From the NCBI RefSeq assembly GCF_009695605.1, contig NZ_VUNQ01000002.1:62001-126000 (forward strand): a stretch of 64,000 bases of DNA. Direction: 5' to 3'. Shown here in pieces: positions 32,640 through 41,498 of the stretch; positions within the stretch are counted from its first letter, which is position 1; the number at the start of each line of letters is the position of its first letter. The notes below the pieces were generated by a model. The model made no database searches, was not told the origin of the DNA, and saw nothing but the letters and a program-made list of their open reading frames with translations. The DNA is from Tissierella pigra (GTDB lineage: Bacteria > Bacillota > Clostridia > Tissierellales > Tissierellaceae). Position numbers and translations under genes: made by a program.

Positions 32640-33158
32640 TTAATATATAAATACTCCCACTACTCCTGCTAATACAATAACCAATATTGGATGTAGTTTT
32701 TTGAATGATGTTAAATAGAAAAGTATTGCCATCAATACAAAACTTTTTATATCTATAATTGCATCCTTAGCAACTGTCAAGCTAGCAGATGTAATTAATC
32801 CTAAAACCACTGGTCTTATTCCTGTAAATGCCCAAGATACATAAGGCGAACTTTTAAACTTAGATAGAAAATGGGCAATTATAAGTATTATAACTATAGA
32901 TGGTAATACTACACCAACTGTTGCAGCAACTGAACCTAAAAATCCTCCTACCTTATACCCTAAAAATGTAGCAGAATTTATAGCAACAGGTCCCGGTGTC
33001 ATTTCTACTACAGCTAATATATCTATAAATTCTTTTGTAGTTATCCAACCATGAACATCTATTAGCTCTTTCTGTATTAGAGGCAACATAGCGTAGCCTC
33101 CACCAAAACTAAAGGCACCTATCTTTAAAAAAGATATAAAAAGTTTAAGTATATTCAT
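32640..33158 (-). CDS. ywrA: Chromate transporter-family half protein (ChrA, second half)
   Basis: A 172-residue membrane protein with the ChrA-type N-terminal motif GAFSFGGGYAMLPLIQKE and the family segment VEMTPGPVAINSATFLGYK. About five or six hydrophobic segments. It is one of a pair of single-domain ChrA proteins that probably form a heterodimer. It overlaps the partner by 4 nt. Anion substrate (chromate, sulfate or other) is not decided by sequence. The B. subtilis symbol is used by resemblance only. Confidence 0.85.
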   Translation of the reverse strand: MNILKLFISFLKIGAFSFGGGYAMLPLIQKELIDVHGWITTKEFIDILAVVEMTPGPVAINSATFLGYKVGGFLGSVAATVGVVLPSIVIILIIAHFLSKFKSSPYVSWAFTGIRPVVLGLITSASLTVAKDAIIDIKSFVLMAILFYLTSFKKLHPILVIVLAGVVGVFIY

Positions 33159-33697
33159 ATCTTTTTCTCCTTATTTTTAAAATAGACTATTGAGCTAATA
33201 GAGGAAATAAGGATTATAACTATTGGACTTAAATCAAGAAATAGTATGGAAAATATCGTAAGTAATGCTCCTATTATCATAGTTTTATTTAACTTCATAG
33301 TTTTTCCTAACTTATATACAGCAGAAAATATTAAAGCTGATACAGCTGGTCTAATTCCCAAAAACACCTTTTCTATAATAGGATTACCTCTATACCCCCA
33401 GAAAAATATAACAATCAAAAGTATAATAATAAATGAAGGAAGGATAGTTCCTAATGTACATATTAAAGCACCTTTAAGACCTGCTTTCTTGTAGCCCACA
33501 TATGTACTGGTATTTACAGCTACAGGTCCTGGAGTCACTTCTGCTATAGCCAATATATCCACAAATTCATCTGATGTAAGCCAATTATTTTCTTCTACGA
33601 CCTCCCTTTGAATCAGTGGAAGCATTGCATATCCACCACCAATAGTAAATGCACCTATTTTAAAAAATGACCAAAATAGTTTAAATAATAATTCCAC
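33155..33697 (-). CDS. ywrB: Chromate transporter-family half protein (ChrA, first half)
   Basis: A 180-residue partner of the protein that follows. It carries GAFTIGGGYAMLPLIQRE and AEVTPGPVAVNTSTYVGYK, nearly the same motifs as its neighbour, so the pair arose by duplication. Translation starts at a GTG (33697) behind AAGGTGGTG. It lies between prmC and prfA, which are adjacent in B. subtilis. Function is inferred only at family level. Confidence 0.85.
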   Translation of the reverse strand: MELLFKLFWSFFKIGAFTIGGGYAMLPLIQREVVEENNWLTSDEFVDILAIAEVTPGPVAVNTSTYVGYKKAGLKGALICTLGTILPSFIIILLIVIFFWGYRGNPIIEKVFLGIRPAVSALIFSAVYKLGKTMKLNKTMIIGALLTIFSILFLDLSPIVIILISSISSIVYFKNKEKKI

Positions 33698-33711
33698 CTA
33701 AAGCACCACCT

Positions 33712-34545
33712 TTATCTCTTAGTACCATAGACTACTCTATCTAGTCCTTGTAAGTCTTTTAATATGGAAACATTACTAAAACCTTCTTTTATCAAAATAT
33801 CGCTAACAGATTTTCCCTGATCGAATCCTATTTCATATATTAAAAGTCCATTGTCCATTAAATATTTCTTGCTTTCAGCTGTAATCCATCTATAAAAATT
33901 TAATCCGTCCATTCCACCGTCTAATGCAATTCTTGGCTCAAAATTCTTTACTTTAATATCTAAATCTTTTATCTTTTCTGAAGCTATATATGGAGGATTA
34001 GACATTATTATATGAAACTTTAAATCCAATCCATCTAAGGCTTTAAATAAATCGCCTTTAAAAAAGTTTACGTTAGTTAGATTGAACTTTTCCTTATTTA
34101 TATTTGCTACCTTAATAGGTACATCTTCGATATCTATACCATAAACCTCTACATCCTTACAATAGTTAGCAATACTTAATGAAATTGCACCACTGCCTAT
34201 TCCAATATCTAGTACATCAATATTCTTGCCATTATATCTTTTATTTATATAATCTATGACATATTCTACCAAAATTTCAGTATCAGGTCTAGGGACTAAA
34301 ACTCCATCCTCTAGATAAAATTCTAGTCCCATAAACTCTCTTTCTTTTAGGATATATTGAATAGGATACCCTTTAATTATATTTTCCATAAAATATATAA
34401 ATTTATCTTTTATTTCTTTTGAAACCTGTTTTTCTCCATAGGTATAAATATAGGATTTATCCACATTTAGTAGTTTACATAAGATTAAAACTCCTTCCAA
34501 TGAAAAATCCCTATATTTCCTACGCAGTTCATCTATAGTTACCAT
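33712..34545 (-). CDS. prmC: Release-factor glutamine methyltransferase PrmC (HemK)
   Basis: A 277-residue SAM-dependent enzyme that methylates the GGQ glutamine of release factors. The SAM site is VLDIGIGSGAISLSIA (about residues 110-125) and the substrate motif IMSNPPYIA (about 180-188). The N-terminal helical domain is present. ATG 34545 overlaps the upstream DUF1385 gene by 7 nt. Placed near prfA as usual. Confidence 0.94.
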   Translation of the reverse strand: MVTIDELRRKYRDFSLEGVLILCKLLNVDKSYIYTYGEKQVSKEIKDKFIYFMENIIKGYPIQYILKEREFMGLEFYLEDGVLVPRPDTEILVEYVIDYINKRYNGKNIDVLDIGIGSGAISLSIANYCKDVEVYGIDIEDVPIKVANINKEKFNLTNVNFFKGDLFKALDGLDLKFHIIMSNPPYIASEKIKDLDIKVKNFEPRIALDGGMDGLNFYRWITAESKKYLMDNGLLIYEIGFDQGKSVSDILIKEGFSNVSILKDLQGLDRVVYGTKR

Positions 34546-35483
34546 TTATCCTCTTCCTTATTATCCGTTAGTACTGCCTTTAATGATTCTATAGCCACTT
34601 CAATCTGCTCTTCATCTGGTTCCCTTACAGTTGCTAACTTTTGGATCATCAGTCCTGGATAAGATAAAATATATGCCAGTTTACCATTACTTTTTCCGAT
34701 TAATCTATTTATTTCATAAGATATACCTGCAATTACAGGAAACATTAGAATCCTTACTAGAAATCTTTGTAAAGGATTTGGCCATCCAAAAAATGACAAA
34801 ACCAAGATACTAACTATCATAACCATAAATAAAAAACTAGTTCCACATCTAGGATGAAGAATTGGATATTTCTTTACATTATTTACAGTCAATTCTTCTT
34901 CATTTTCATAACAATGAATGGTTTTATGTTCTGCACCATGATATTCAAAGACTCTTTTTATATCTTCTAATTTAGATACTCCAATTATATATATTAAAAA
35001 CACAACTATTCTAACTAAGCCCTCCAAAAGATTTAGACCTATGGAACTTTGTATCTTTGTCTTAAAGAGATTAGTCAAAATAGTAGGTAAAATCATAAAT
35101 AAACCTACAGCTAAAACTAAGGAAGTAACTACTGCAAAAATCATTTCTATATCTTTAGCCTTATCTTTAAATATCTTTTCCGTAAAGCTTTCCTTAGTTT
35201 CTTCCTCTTCTTCAAAGAATTCTGCTGAGTACATCAGTGCATTGGTACCAAATAGCATTGCTTCTATTAGCCCTACTACCCCCCTTATAAAAGGCAGTTT
35301 AAATATTTTATATTTCATCCCTAAAGTTTGGAGTTTCTCTACTTTTATTTCAATTTCCTTATCTGGCTTTCTAACAGCCATTGCAATCTCCTTAGGGCCA
35401 CGCATCATAACTCCTTCAATTAAGGCTTGACCACCAATACTTGTAATATGTTTTGGCACTCTATCTATGTTTTTTATTTTCAT
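34539..35483 (-). CDS. DUF1385 family membrane protein
   Basis: A 314-residue protein with the DUF1385 opening IGGQALIEGVMMRGPKEIAMAVR, shown here as its core GGQALIEGVMMRGP. Five hydrophobic segments follow (about residues 65-80, 110-135, 150-170, 205-225, 230-250), with the conserved EYHGAEHKTIHCYE (His-rich, possibly metal-binding) and HPRCGTSFLF between them. The role is unknown; in many Clostridia it lies between rpmE and prmC, as here. ATG 35483 behind GGGGTGAG. Confidence 0.88.
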   Translation of the reverse strand: MKIKNIDRVPKHITSIGGQALIEGVMMRGPKEIAMAVRKPDKEIEIKVEKLQTLGMKYKIFKLPFIRGVVGLIEAMLFGTNALMYSAEFFEEEEETKESFTEKIFKDKAKDIEMIFAVVTSLVLAVGLFMILPTILTNLFKTKIQSSIGLNLLEGLVRIVVFLIYIIGVSKLEDIKRVFEYHGAEHKTIHCYENEEELTVNNVKKYPILHPRCGTSFLFMVMIVSILVLSFFGWPNPLQRFLVRILMFPVIAGISYEINRLIGKSNGKLAYILSYPGLMIQKLATVREPDEEQIEVAIESLKAVLTDNKEEDKW

Positions 35484-35500
35484 ATACTCACCCCTCTTTT

Positions 35501-35623
35501 TTGGTGAATAACTAATAGTGAATAGTGAACAGCTTAAAGGGAAATTCTAAGTTCTAGCTAATAGTTTCAAGTTTACTTGAAACTACCATAACTATTTATT
35601 ATTAGTTATTAGTTATTCACTGC
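35501..35623. repeat. Heptamer-ended intergenic repeat (GTGAATA group), upstream of the DUF1385 gene
   Basis: The left end reads GTGAATA ACTAATA GTGAATA GTGAACA; the right end, in reverse, GTGAATA ACTAATA ACTAATA. The central hairpin is GTTTCAAGTTTACTTGAAAC. The left end lies 5-10 nt from the DUF1385 ribosome site. Confidence 0.82.
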
Positions 35624-35645
35624 TTTTTTATTATTCAAGTCGATT

Positions 35646-35729
35646 CTAGGCTTGGTTATGCAGTTTCAAACACCAATTTATTTACTCGTTACACTCGTAT
35701 AGATTTGGTTCTCGTTGCTTTTGACCTAC
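35646..35729. repeat. 84-bp direct repeat, copy 1
   Basis: It runs from CTAGGCTTGGTTATGC to TTTTGACCTAC and contains ACTCGTTACACTCGT flanked by CCAATTTAT and its near complement. By eye it differs from copy 2 at about seven positions with no gaps. No convincing open reading frame is present. Confidence 0.85.
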
Positions 35730-35757
35730 TATTCTGGTATTTGAGTTGACTGTAGCT

Positions 35758-35841
35758 CTAGGCTTGGTTACGCAGTTTCAAACTCCAATTTATTTACTCG
35801 TTACACTCGTATAAATTGGGTTTTCATTGCGTTTGACCTAC
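35758..35841. repeat. 84-bp direct repeat, copy 2
   Basis: Second copy, offset 112 bp from the first, from CTAGGCTTGGTTACGC to GTTTGACCTAC. Here CCAATTTAT and ATAAATTGG pair exactly around ACTCGTTACACTCGT. It is followed by a related short string, ACTCGCTACGCTCC. Base composition is higher in GC than neighbouring intergenic DNA. Confidence 0.85.
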
Positions 35842-35889
35842 CTACAGTTCACTCGCTACGCTCCTTCACTGGGTTAGGTCATAAAGGTC

Positions 35890-35926
35890 ATAAAAAATAA
35901 AGGTTAGTTGCTATAGCATCTAACCT
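35890..35926 (-). terminator. Intrinsic terminator after rpmE
   Basis: On the minus strand AGGTTAGATGC - TATA - GCAACTAACCT, then TTATTTTTTAT. It ends the rho-rpmE transcript. Confidence 0.85.
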
Positions 35927-35942
35927 AGTTTTTTTGACAAAA

Positions 35943-36143
35943 TTAGTCTCTGTTGTATTTTTTCTTAAACTTCTCAACACGTCCGCCACGCTCAGCAAAT
36001 TTTTGACGGCCTGTAAAGAATGGGTGACATTCTGAACAGATTTCTACTTTTAGTTCATCTTTAACTGAACCTGCTTTAAATGTATTGCCACAAGCACAAG
36101 TAACATTAACTTCGTTATAATTTGGATGAATATCCGCTTTCAT
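35943..36143 (-). CDS. rpmE: Ribosomal protein L31 (zinc-binding form)
   Basis: A 66-residue protein of the 50S subunit. Four zinc-ligand cysteines are present, CAC and CSEC, so this is the C+ form made when zinc is plentiful. The ending [13 protein letters not shown] is typical. ATG 36143 follows AGAGGTG; a GTG three codons upstream is part of the ribosome site. It follows rho, as in B. subtilis. Confidence 0.95.
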   Translation of the reverse strand: MKADIHPNYNEVNVTCACGNTFKAGSVKDELKVEICSECHPFFTGRQKFAERGGRVEKFKKKYNRD

Positions 36144-36238
36144 TCCTTTCACCTCTTTCCGACTGCTAGTCTATAGCAAAAAAACATTTTTCTATAATTC
36201 AACCATTAAATTATAGCATATATTATTTTAGTTTTCAA

Positions 36239-37594
36239 CTATAACCAAATTTTATTTCTCATTTCATTTATAAAATGTTCATTGTCTTTAGACCTTAGTA
36301 AAGAATCTATTAAAGTCTCAGTTACATCCTGCGTAGGAGCATTACCTAGAGCTTTTCTTATGCCCCAGATTGTCTCAAGTTCTTTTTGAGAAAGAAGTAG
36401 CTCTTCTCTCCTAGTACCTGATTTATTAATATCTATTGCTGGAAAAATTCTCTTTTCAGACAACTTTCTATCTAGATGTATTTCCATATTACCTGTACCT
36501 TTGAATTCCTCAAATATAACATCGTCCATTCTACTTCCAGTTTCTACTAAACCTGTGGCTAAAATAGTTAAGCTACCGCCTTCTTCCAAATTTCTTGCTG
36601 CACCAAAGAATCGCTTAGGTTTGTGCAATGCTCCAGGGTCTAATCCTCCTGATAAGGTTCTCCCTGTAGCTGGAATAGTTAAGTTATAAGCTCTAGCCAA
36701 TCTTGTAATACTATCCAATAAAATAACCACATCTTTCCCATGCTCCACAAGGCGTTTTGCCCTTTCAAGGACAATTTCCGCAACCTTAGTATGATGTTGA
36801 GGTTGCTCATCAAAAGTAGAGTAAACCACATCACCTTTTACAGACCTTTTCATATCTGTTACTTCCTCTGGTCTCTCATCTATTAGTAATACAATTATTT
36901 CCACCTCTGGATGATTTTCCGATATACTATTGGCAACCATTTTGAGTAAAGATGTTTTTCCGGCTTTTGGGGGAGAAACGATCATTCCTCTTTGTCCTTT
37001 TCCAATAGGTGCAATTAAGTCTATCATTCTAGTGGATAAATCAGATGAATTTGTCTCAAGTTTTAATCTTTTATTTGGATAAATGGGGGTTAAATTATCA
37101 AAATTAGGTCTTTTAATAGACGTTTCTGGATGCATTCCATTGACAGATTTAATATATAGAAGAGCTTTATATCTTTCACCGGGATTTGGGTCACGTGTTA
37201 CTCCAAATATCTTATCTCCTGTTTTTAATCTAAATCGCCTTATTTGTGAAGGAGAAATATATATATCTTCGTCACCTGATTGGTAGTTATCTGATCTTAA
37301 AAATCCGTATCCATCTGTATGTAACTCAAGGATTCCTTCAGCAGTGTTTATAACCTCCATATTCTCTAATCCTTCTGCTACTTTTTCAGGTAATTTTTCC
37401 GTGTTAATAACTTTTGTTCTAATATCTTCTTTATTTTCTTCCATATTACTTTCCTTTTCTTCTAATACATAACTTTGAAGTATTATATCGATTAACTCAT
37501 CCTTTTTATACTTATAAGGACTAGCTATGTCTTGAAGCTTTGCAATTTCTCGTAATTCACTAATCTTTTTCCCTGACAGTTCCTGCTCCGTCAA
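36239..37594 (-). CDS. rho: Transcription termination factor Rho
   Basis: A 451-residue hexameric RNA helicase. The N-terminal Rho domain contains [20 protein letters not shown]. The RNA-binding cold-shock domain shows [10 protein letters not shown] (about residues 104-113). The ATPase has [11 protein letters not shown] (Walker A, about 217) and [16 protein letters not shown] (Walker B). I chose the TTG at 37594, 6 nt after AGGAGGTG; the GTG three codons upstream lies within that ribosome site. Downstream is rpmE. Confidence 0.95.
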   Translation of the reverse strand: MTEQELSGKKISELREIAKLQDIASPYKYKKDELIDIILQSYVLEEKESNMEENKEDIRTKVINTEKLPEKVAEGLENMEVINTAEGILELHTDGYGFLRSDNYQSGDEDIYISPSQIRRFRLKTGDKIFGVTRDPNPGERYKALLYIKSVNGMHPETSIKRPNFDNLTPIYPNKRLKLETNSSDLSTRMIDLIAPIGKGQRGMIVSPPKAGKTSLLKMVANSISENHPEVEIIVLLIDERPEEVTDMKRSVKGDVVYSTFDEQPQHHTKVAEIVLERAKRLVEHGKDVVILLDSITRLARAYNLTIPATGRTLSGGLDPGALHKPKRFFGAARNLEEGGSLTILATGLVETGSRMDDVIFEEFKGTGNMEIHLDRKLSEKRIFPAIDINKSGTRREELLLSQKELETIWGIRKALGNAPTQDVTETLIDSLLRSKDNEHFINEMRNKIWL

Positions 37595-37620
37595 ATATAA
37601 CACCTCCTAGGCTTACGCCA

Positions 37621-37745
37621 ATTTTAAATTGTGAATTGTGAATTTTGAATGGAAAAGATTAAAACCAATCCTCATACTTAAAAACATAATGTTTTTAAGT
37701 ATGAGGTTTTAATTCACAATTCAACATTCAAAATTTACAATTATA
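37621..37745. repeat. Heptamer-ended intergenic repeat (RTGAATT group) carrying a terminator, glpX-rho gap
   Basis: The left end is GTGAATT GTGAATT TTGAATG; the right end is the inverted form with ATTCACAATTCAAC. In the middle (37671-37705) CTCATACTTAAAAACAT and its exact complement form a long hairpin that may end glpX transcription on the minus strand. It is the clearest copy of this group. Confidence 0.8.
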
Positions 37746-37761
37746 AATTTCCTTTAGAAAT

Positions 37762-38730
37762 TTATTTCGCGTATTCAGGTTTCTTGTCTAACTTATGGGT
37801 TGCCTCTATGAATCTAATGGTTCCTGTTTCTCTCCTAAGAACTAAAGTATGAGTAGTTGCAACATTGTTTTCTAAGTATTTAACACCTTGAAGTAACTCT
37901 CCATGGGATACTCCTGTTGCTGCAAAGACTATTTCATCTCCTTTTACAAGGTCATCTGTTTTATATACTTTATTTAAATCAGCACCCATTTCTATACATC
38001 TTTGTTTTTGTTCATCAGTTGCAGGATGTAGAATTCCTTGGAATTCTCCTCCCATACATTTTAGAGCAGCAGCAGTAATTACCCCTTCTGGAGCTCCTCC
38101 TATACCTACCATCATATCTACTCCTGTATTTTCAAAACAAGTGTTAATAGCAGCTATTACGTCTCCATCAGTAATCATTCTAATTCTAGCTCCTGCTTTT
38201 CTTATATCTTCTGCTAATTTATCATGTCTTGGTCTATCAAGCATAGTTATAGTAACCTCAGATATATCCTTATCTAAAGCCTTAGCAACATTGGCAATAT
38301 TTTCTTCTATAGGCTTTTTAATATCTATAACTCCTGCAGCCTTTGGACCTACTGCAATTTTATTCATATAAGTATCTGGTGCATGAAGCATACAGCCCCT
38401 TGGAGCTATGGCAACAACCGAAACAGCATCTGGTCTGCCAAATGCTATGGAACTAGTTCCATCAAGAGGGTCTACAGCTATGTCTATTTTTAAACTATCA
38501 GGTCCTGCAATCCCTATTTGTTCTCCAATATATAACATAGGAGCCTCATCTATTTCTCCTTCACCAATAACTACTACTCCATCTATATTTACAGTATCAA
38601 ACATTCTTCTCATGGCATCAACAGCAGCTTGATCTGCAGCATTTTTATCTCCTCTGCCTAAAAATTTTGCACTGGCTAATGCTGCTGCTTCAGTTACTCT
38701 TCCTAAATTTAAAGCCAAGTTTCTATCCAT
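37762..38730 (-). CDS. glpX: Fructose-1,6-bisphosphatase class II (GlpX)
   Basis: A 322-residue gluconeogenic phosphatase. Metal and phosphate motifs: VVIGEGEIDEAPMLYIGE (about residues 55-72), AVDPLDGTSSIA (about 86-97) and GIGGAPEGVITAAALK (about 185-200). Length is normal. It follows tal by 11 bp and precedes rho. B. subtilis ywjI is the positional counterpart. Confidence 0.95.
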   Translation of the reverse strand: MDRNLALNLGRVTEAAALASAKFLGRGDKNAADQAAVDAMRRMFDTVNIDGVVVIGEGEIDEAPMLYIGEQIGIAGPDSLKIDIAVDPLDGTSSIAFGRPDAVSVVAIAPRGCMLHAPDTYMNKIAVGPKAAGVIDIKKPIEENIANVAKALDKDISEVTITMLDRPRHDKLAEDIRKAGARIRMITDGDVIAAINTCFENTGVDMMVGIGGAPEGVITAAALKCMGGEFQGILHPATDEQKQRCIEMGADLNKVYKTDDLVKGDEIVFAATGVSHGELLQGVKYLENNVATTHTLVLRRETGTIRFIEATHKLDKKPEYAK

Positions 38731-38741
38731 TTTAACACTCC

Positions 38742-39389
38742 CTATTTAGTTTGTAAACTATCCCAGTCCTTTAAAAACTTATCTATACCAATATCAGTTA
38801 AAGGATGGTCTAACATTTGTAAAAATACCTTATAAGGTATAGTTGAAATATGGGCTCCTGCTTTTGCCGCATCTAATACATGAATACCATGCCTAATACT
38901 TGCAGCAATTATTTCAGTATCTATATTATGAACATTAAATACATTTACTATATCCTCAATAAGAGATATTCCTTCATTTCCTATATCATCAAGTCTGCCA
39001 ATAAAAGGACTTACATAAGTAGCTCCTGCACGAGCTGCCAATAATGCTTGATTAGCAGAAAATATTAAAGTTACATTGGTCTTTACTCCTTCAGATGATA
39101 AGACCTTTACAGCCTTTAATCCTTCTTTAGTCATAGGAATCTTTATTACTATATTTTTGTGAATCTTAACAAGTTCCCTTGCTTCCTCTAACATACCATC
39201 TTTTTCTAAAGAAATAACTTCTGCACTAATGGGCCCATTGACTATTTCAGCAATTTCTTTAACAACCTCTTTAAAATTTCTTCCTTCCTTAGCAATTAAA
39301 CTAGGATTAGTAGTAACTCCTGAAATTATTCCCCATTCATTTATTTCTCTTATTTCATCTATGTTTGCAGTATCAATAAAAAACTTCAT
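38742..39389 (-). CDS. tal: Transaldolase, small TalC/FSA type
   Basis: A 215-residue aldolase. It begins [16 protein letters not shown], contains [13 protein letters not shown], and the Schiff-base lysine lies in [15 protein letters not shown] (about residue 83). The size fits the TalC/fructose-6-phosphate aldolase group. Position next to fba and glpX points to transaldolase in the non-oxidative pentose phosphate path. ATG 39389 behind GAGGGGGAAG. Confidence 0.93.
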   Translation of the reverse strand: MKFFIDTANIDEIREINEWGIISGVTTNPSLIAKEGRNFKEVVKEIAEIVNGPISAEVISLEKDGMLEEARELVKIHKNIVIKIPMTKEGLKAVKVLSSEGVKTNVTLIFSANQALLAARAGATYVSPFIGRLDDIGNEGISLIEDIVNVFNVHNIDTEIIAASIRHGIHVLDAAKAGAHISTIPYKVFLQMLDHPLTDIGIDKFLKDWDSLQTK

Positions 39390-39409
39390 AAATCTTCCCC
39401 CTCTTTTTC

Positions 39410-39431
39410 TAGTGAATAACTCTATTCACTA
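39410..39431. repeat. Minimal heptamer palindrome, fba-tal gap
   Basis: TAGTGAATA and TATTCACTA face each other across four bases. It is the smallest copy of the GTGAATA group and shows that the two ends alone can form a hairpin. It lies 7 nt from the tal ribosome site. Confidence 0.75.
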
Positions 39432-39459
39432 CCCCTAGTTATGGATAACCAAAATGAAT

Positions 39460-40311
39460 CTAAGCTTTATTAACTGAACCAAATATCTCCATCTTTTCTT
39501 TAATCTTTGCTTTCATTTGTTCTTTAGCAGGCGTTAAGATTTTTCTTGGATCTATATTAGCTGGATTGTCTTTTATAAAGTTTTTTACTCCTTCAGCAAA
39601 AGCTATCCTCAAATCTGTATCTATATTTATTTTAGATATTCCTAAAGAAATAGCCTTTTTCAAAGCTTCTTCTGAAACTCCTGATGAACCATGTAATACT
39701 AGTGGTACAGATATGGTTTCTCTTATGGTCTTTATTCTATCGAAATCTAGTTTTGGCTCTCCTTTATATACTCCATGGGCAGTTCCTACAGCTATGGCTA
39801 AAAAGTCCACATCTGTTTCATTTACAAATCTTAAAGCTTCTTGTGGATCAGTAAAAGTAGCATCTTTTTCATCTACAGTAATATGGTCTTCTGTTCCGCC
39901 AATTTTTCCTAGTTCTGCCTCAACTGAAACTCCAACAGCTTTAGCCACTTCTATTACTTTCTTAGTATAAAGAATATTTTCCTCCAATGGGAATCTAGAA
40001 CCATCAATCATTACAGAAGAAAATCCATGTCTAATACATAACATTACTTGATCAAAATCTGTACCATGGTCTAGATGAAGTGCTACTGGAACCTTAGCAT
40101 TTCTAGCTGCAAGTTTTCCTAAAGCCGATATATACTCGATTCCTGCATATTTAATGCCACCTTGACTAGCTTGAAGTATAACTGGAGAATTAGTTTCCTC
40201 TGCTGCTTCAATAATAGCTTGAATTATCTCCATATTATTAATATTAAAAGCTCCTACAGCATATCCTTTTTTCTGTGCATCTAACAATAATTCTTTTCCC
40301 GTAACTAACAT
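39460..40311 (-). CDS. fba: Fructose-1,6-bisphosphate aldolase class II
   Basis: A 283-residue zinc aldolase splitting fructose bisphosphate into glyceraldehyde-3-phosphate and DHAP. Zinc ligands are in HLDHGTDF (about residues 81-88) and VGTAHGVYKG; the loop GKIGGTEDH is present, and the phosphate site is LHGSSGVS. The ATG at 40311 follows GGAGGTTGTATTA; an ATG seven codons upstream is less suitable. fba, tal and glpX form a sugar-phosphate group. Confidence 0.95.
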   Translation of the reverse strand: MLVTGKELLLDAQKKGYAVGAFNINNMEIIQAIIEAAEETNSPVILQASQGGIKYAGIEYISALGKLAARNAKVPVALHLDHGTDFDQVMLCIRHGFSSVMIDGSRFPLEENILYTKKVIEVAKAVGVSVEAELGKIGGTEDHITVDEKDATFTDPQEALRFVNETDVDFLAIAVGTAHGVYKGEPKLDFDRIKTIRETISVPLVLHGSSGVSEEALKKAISLGISKINIDTDLRIAFAEGVKNFIKDNPANIDPRKILTPAKEQMKAKIKEKMEIFGSVNKA

Positions 40312-40493
40312 TAATACAACCTCCATTTTCATTATAATAAATAGGTAAATTCCACCTCTTTATTACCTAAATTAAAAACTCTCCATAAACAAGTTTCCAG
40401 AAAAGCTTCCTCAATAAATATTTCAATGAACTTTTCTTATTATATACTATTATATCAAATTTCTAAAGTATTACAGCTACAAATTCAAACTAT

Positions 40494-41432
40494 TTACTTA
40501 GATATTATGGTTCCGCTTTCTCCTTTTAATGACTGCCTAGCTTGGAATAGTGAGCATATATGGGATTTTCCACCAGTTTTCGCAAACTGTAGAGCGGCTT
40601 CTATCTTTGGACCCATGCTTCCCTTAGCAAAATGTCCTTCTTCTATATAGTTCATAAGTTCAGATACCTGAATTTTTTCTATGGATTTTTGTTCAGGTTT
40701 TCCATAATTAATATAAGCATTATCTACATCTGTTAAAATCATAAATATATCTGCGTTTATTTCCTCTGCTAATTTACAGCTGCTTAAATCCTTATCTATT
40801 ACAGATTCTATTCCAGAATATGTTCCATTTTCTTCTCTAATTACTGGAATACCTCCTCCACCTCCTGCGATTACAATAACATCATCATCCACTAATTTTT
40901 TTATTACTTCCTTTTCTAAAATTCCTATAGGCTTAGGTGAAGCTACTACCCTTCTAAATCCTCTTCCTGAATCTTCTTTTAATAGCCATCCCTTTTCTTC
41001 TTTCAAAATTAAAGCCTCTTCCTCTGTATAAAATGCACCTATAGGTTTACTTGGGTCTTTAAACTTTTCATCATCCTTTGATACTTCCACTCTAGTGGCT
41101 AAAGTTATAACTTCTTTATTTATCCCCAATTTGTTTAGTTCATTTTTTAATGATTGTTGAATCATATATCCAATGAATCCTTGAGTTTCAGCAGTTAGTA
41201 CATCTAATGGCATTTGAGGTACGACTTCCTTAGCCTCCTCATTTTGTCTAAGGAGATTACCTACCTGTGGTCCATTTCCATGACTGATTATTAGCTGATA
41301 ACCTTCTTCTACGAGCTTTGCAAGTACTTCACAGCTTTTTCTTACATTTTCCAATTGAGTTTCATAGTTTGGTTCCTGCTTAGGTTGAAGTATAGCATTT
41401 CCTCCTAAGGCAATCACTACTCTTTTTTCCAT
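40494..41432 (-). CDS. arcC: Carbamate kinase
   Basis: A 312-residue amino-acid-kinase-fold enzyme that makes ATP from carbamoyl phosphate and ADP. Motifs: VVIALGGNAILQP, ISHGNGPQVGNLL, IAGGGGGIPVI and EGHFAKGSMGPKIEAA. No arcA, arcB or ornithine carbamoyltransferase is next to it, so the carbamoyl phosphate source is not evident; arginine, citrulline, agmatine or purine breakdown are options. A hairpin stands between kce and this gene. ATG 41432 behind AAGGAGGAAGG. Confidence 0.94.
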   Translation of the reverse strand: MEKRVVIALGGNAILQPKQEPNYETQLENVRKSCEVLAKLVEEGYQLIISHGNGPQVGNLLRQNEEAKEVVPQMPLDVLTAETQGFIGYMIQQSLKNELNKLGINKEVITLATRVEVSKDDEKFKDPSKPIGAFYTEEEALILKEEKGWLLKEDSGRGFRRVVASPKPIGILEKEVIKKLVDDDVIVIAGGGGGIPVIREENGTYSGIESVIDKDLSSCKLAEEINADIFMILTDVDNAYINYGKPEQKSIEKIQVSELMNYIEEGHFAKGSMGPKIEAALQFAKTGGKSHICSLFQARQSLKGESGTIISK

Positions 41433-41453
41433 AATATCCTTCCTCCTTATTCC

Positions 41454-41498
41454 AAAATAACTCCGATTTCCAGTATCACCAGAAATCGGAGTTATTTT
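41454..41498 (-). terminator. Hairpin after kce (AACTCCGATTT group)
   Basis: Exact 17-bp arms, AAAATAACTCCGATTTC and its complement, around an 11-nt loop. It lies immediately after the kce stop codon and ends about 10 nt before the arcC ribosome site. It could terminate or attenuate transcription into arcC. Nearly the same arms occur after gerKB and pyrG. Confidence 0.75.

Noticed and set aside
35624-35889. A small protein gene in the gap before rpmE
   Set aside because: All frames through the 84-bp repeats are closed by stops, and no ribosome site is present.
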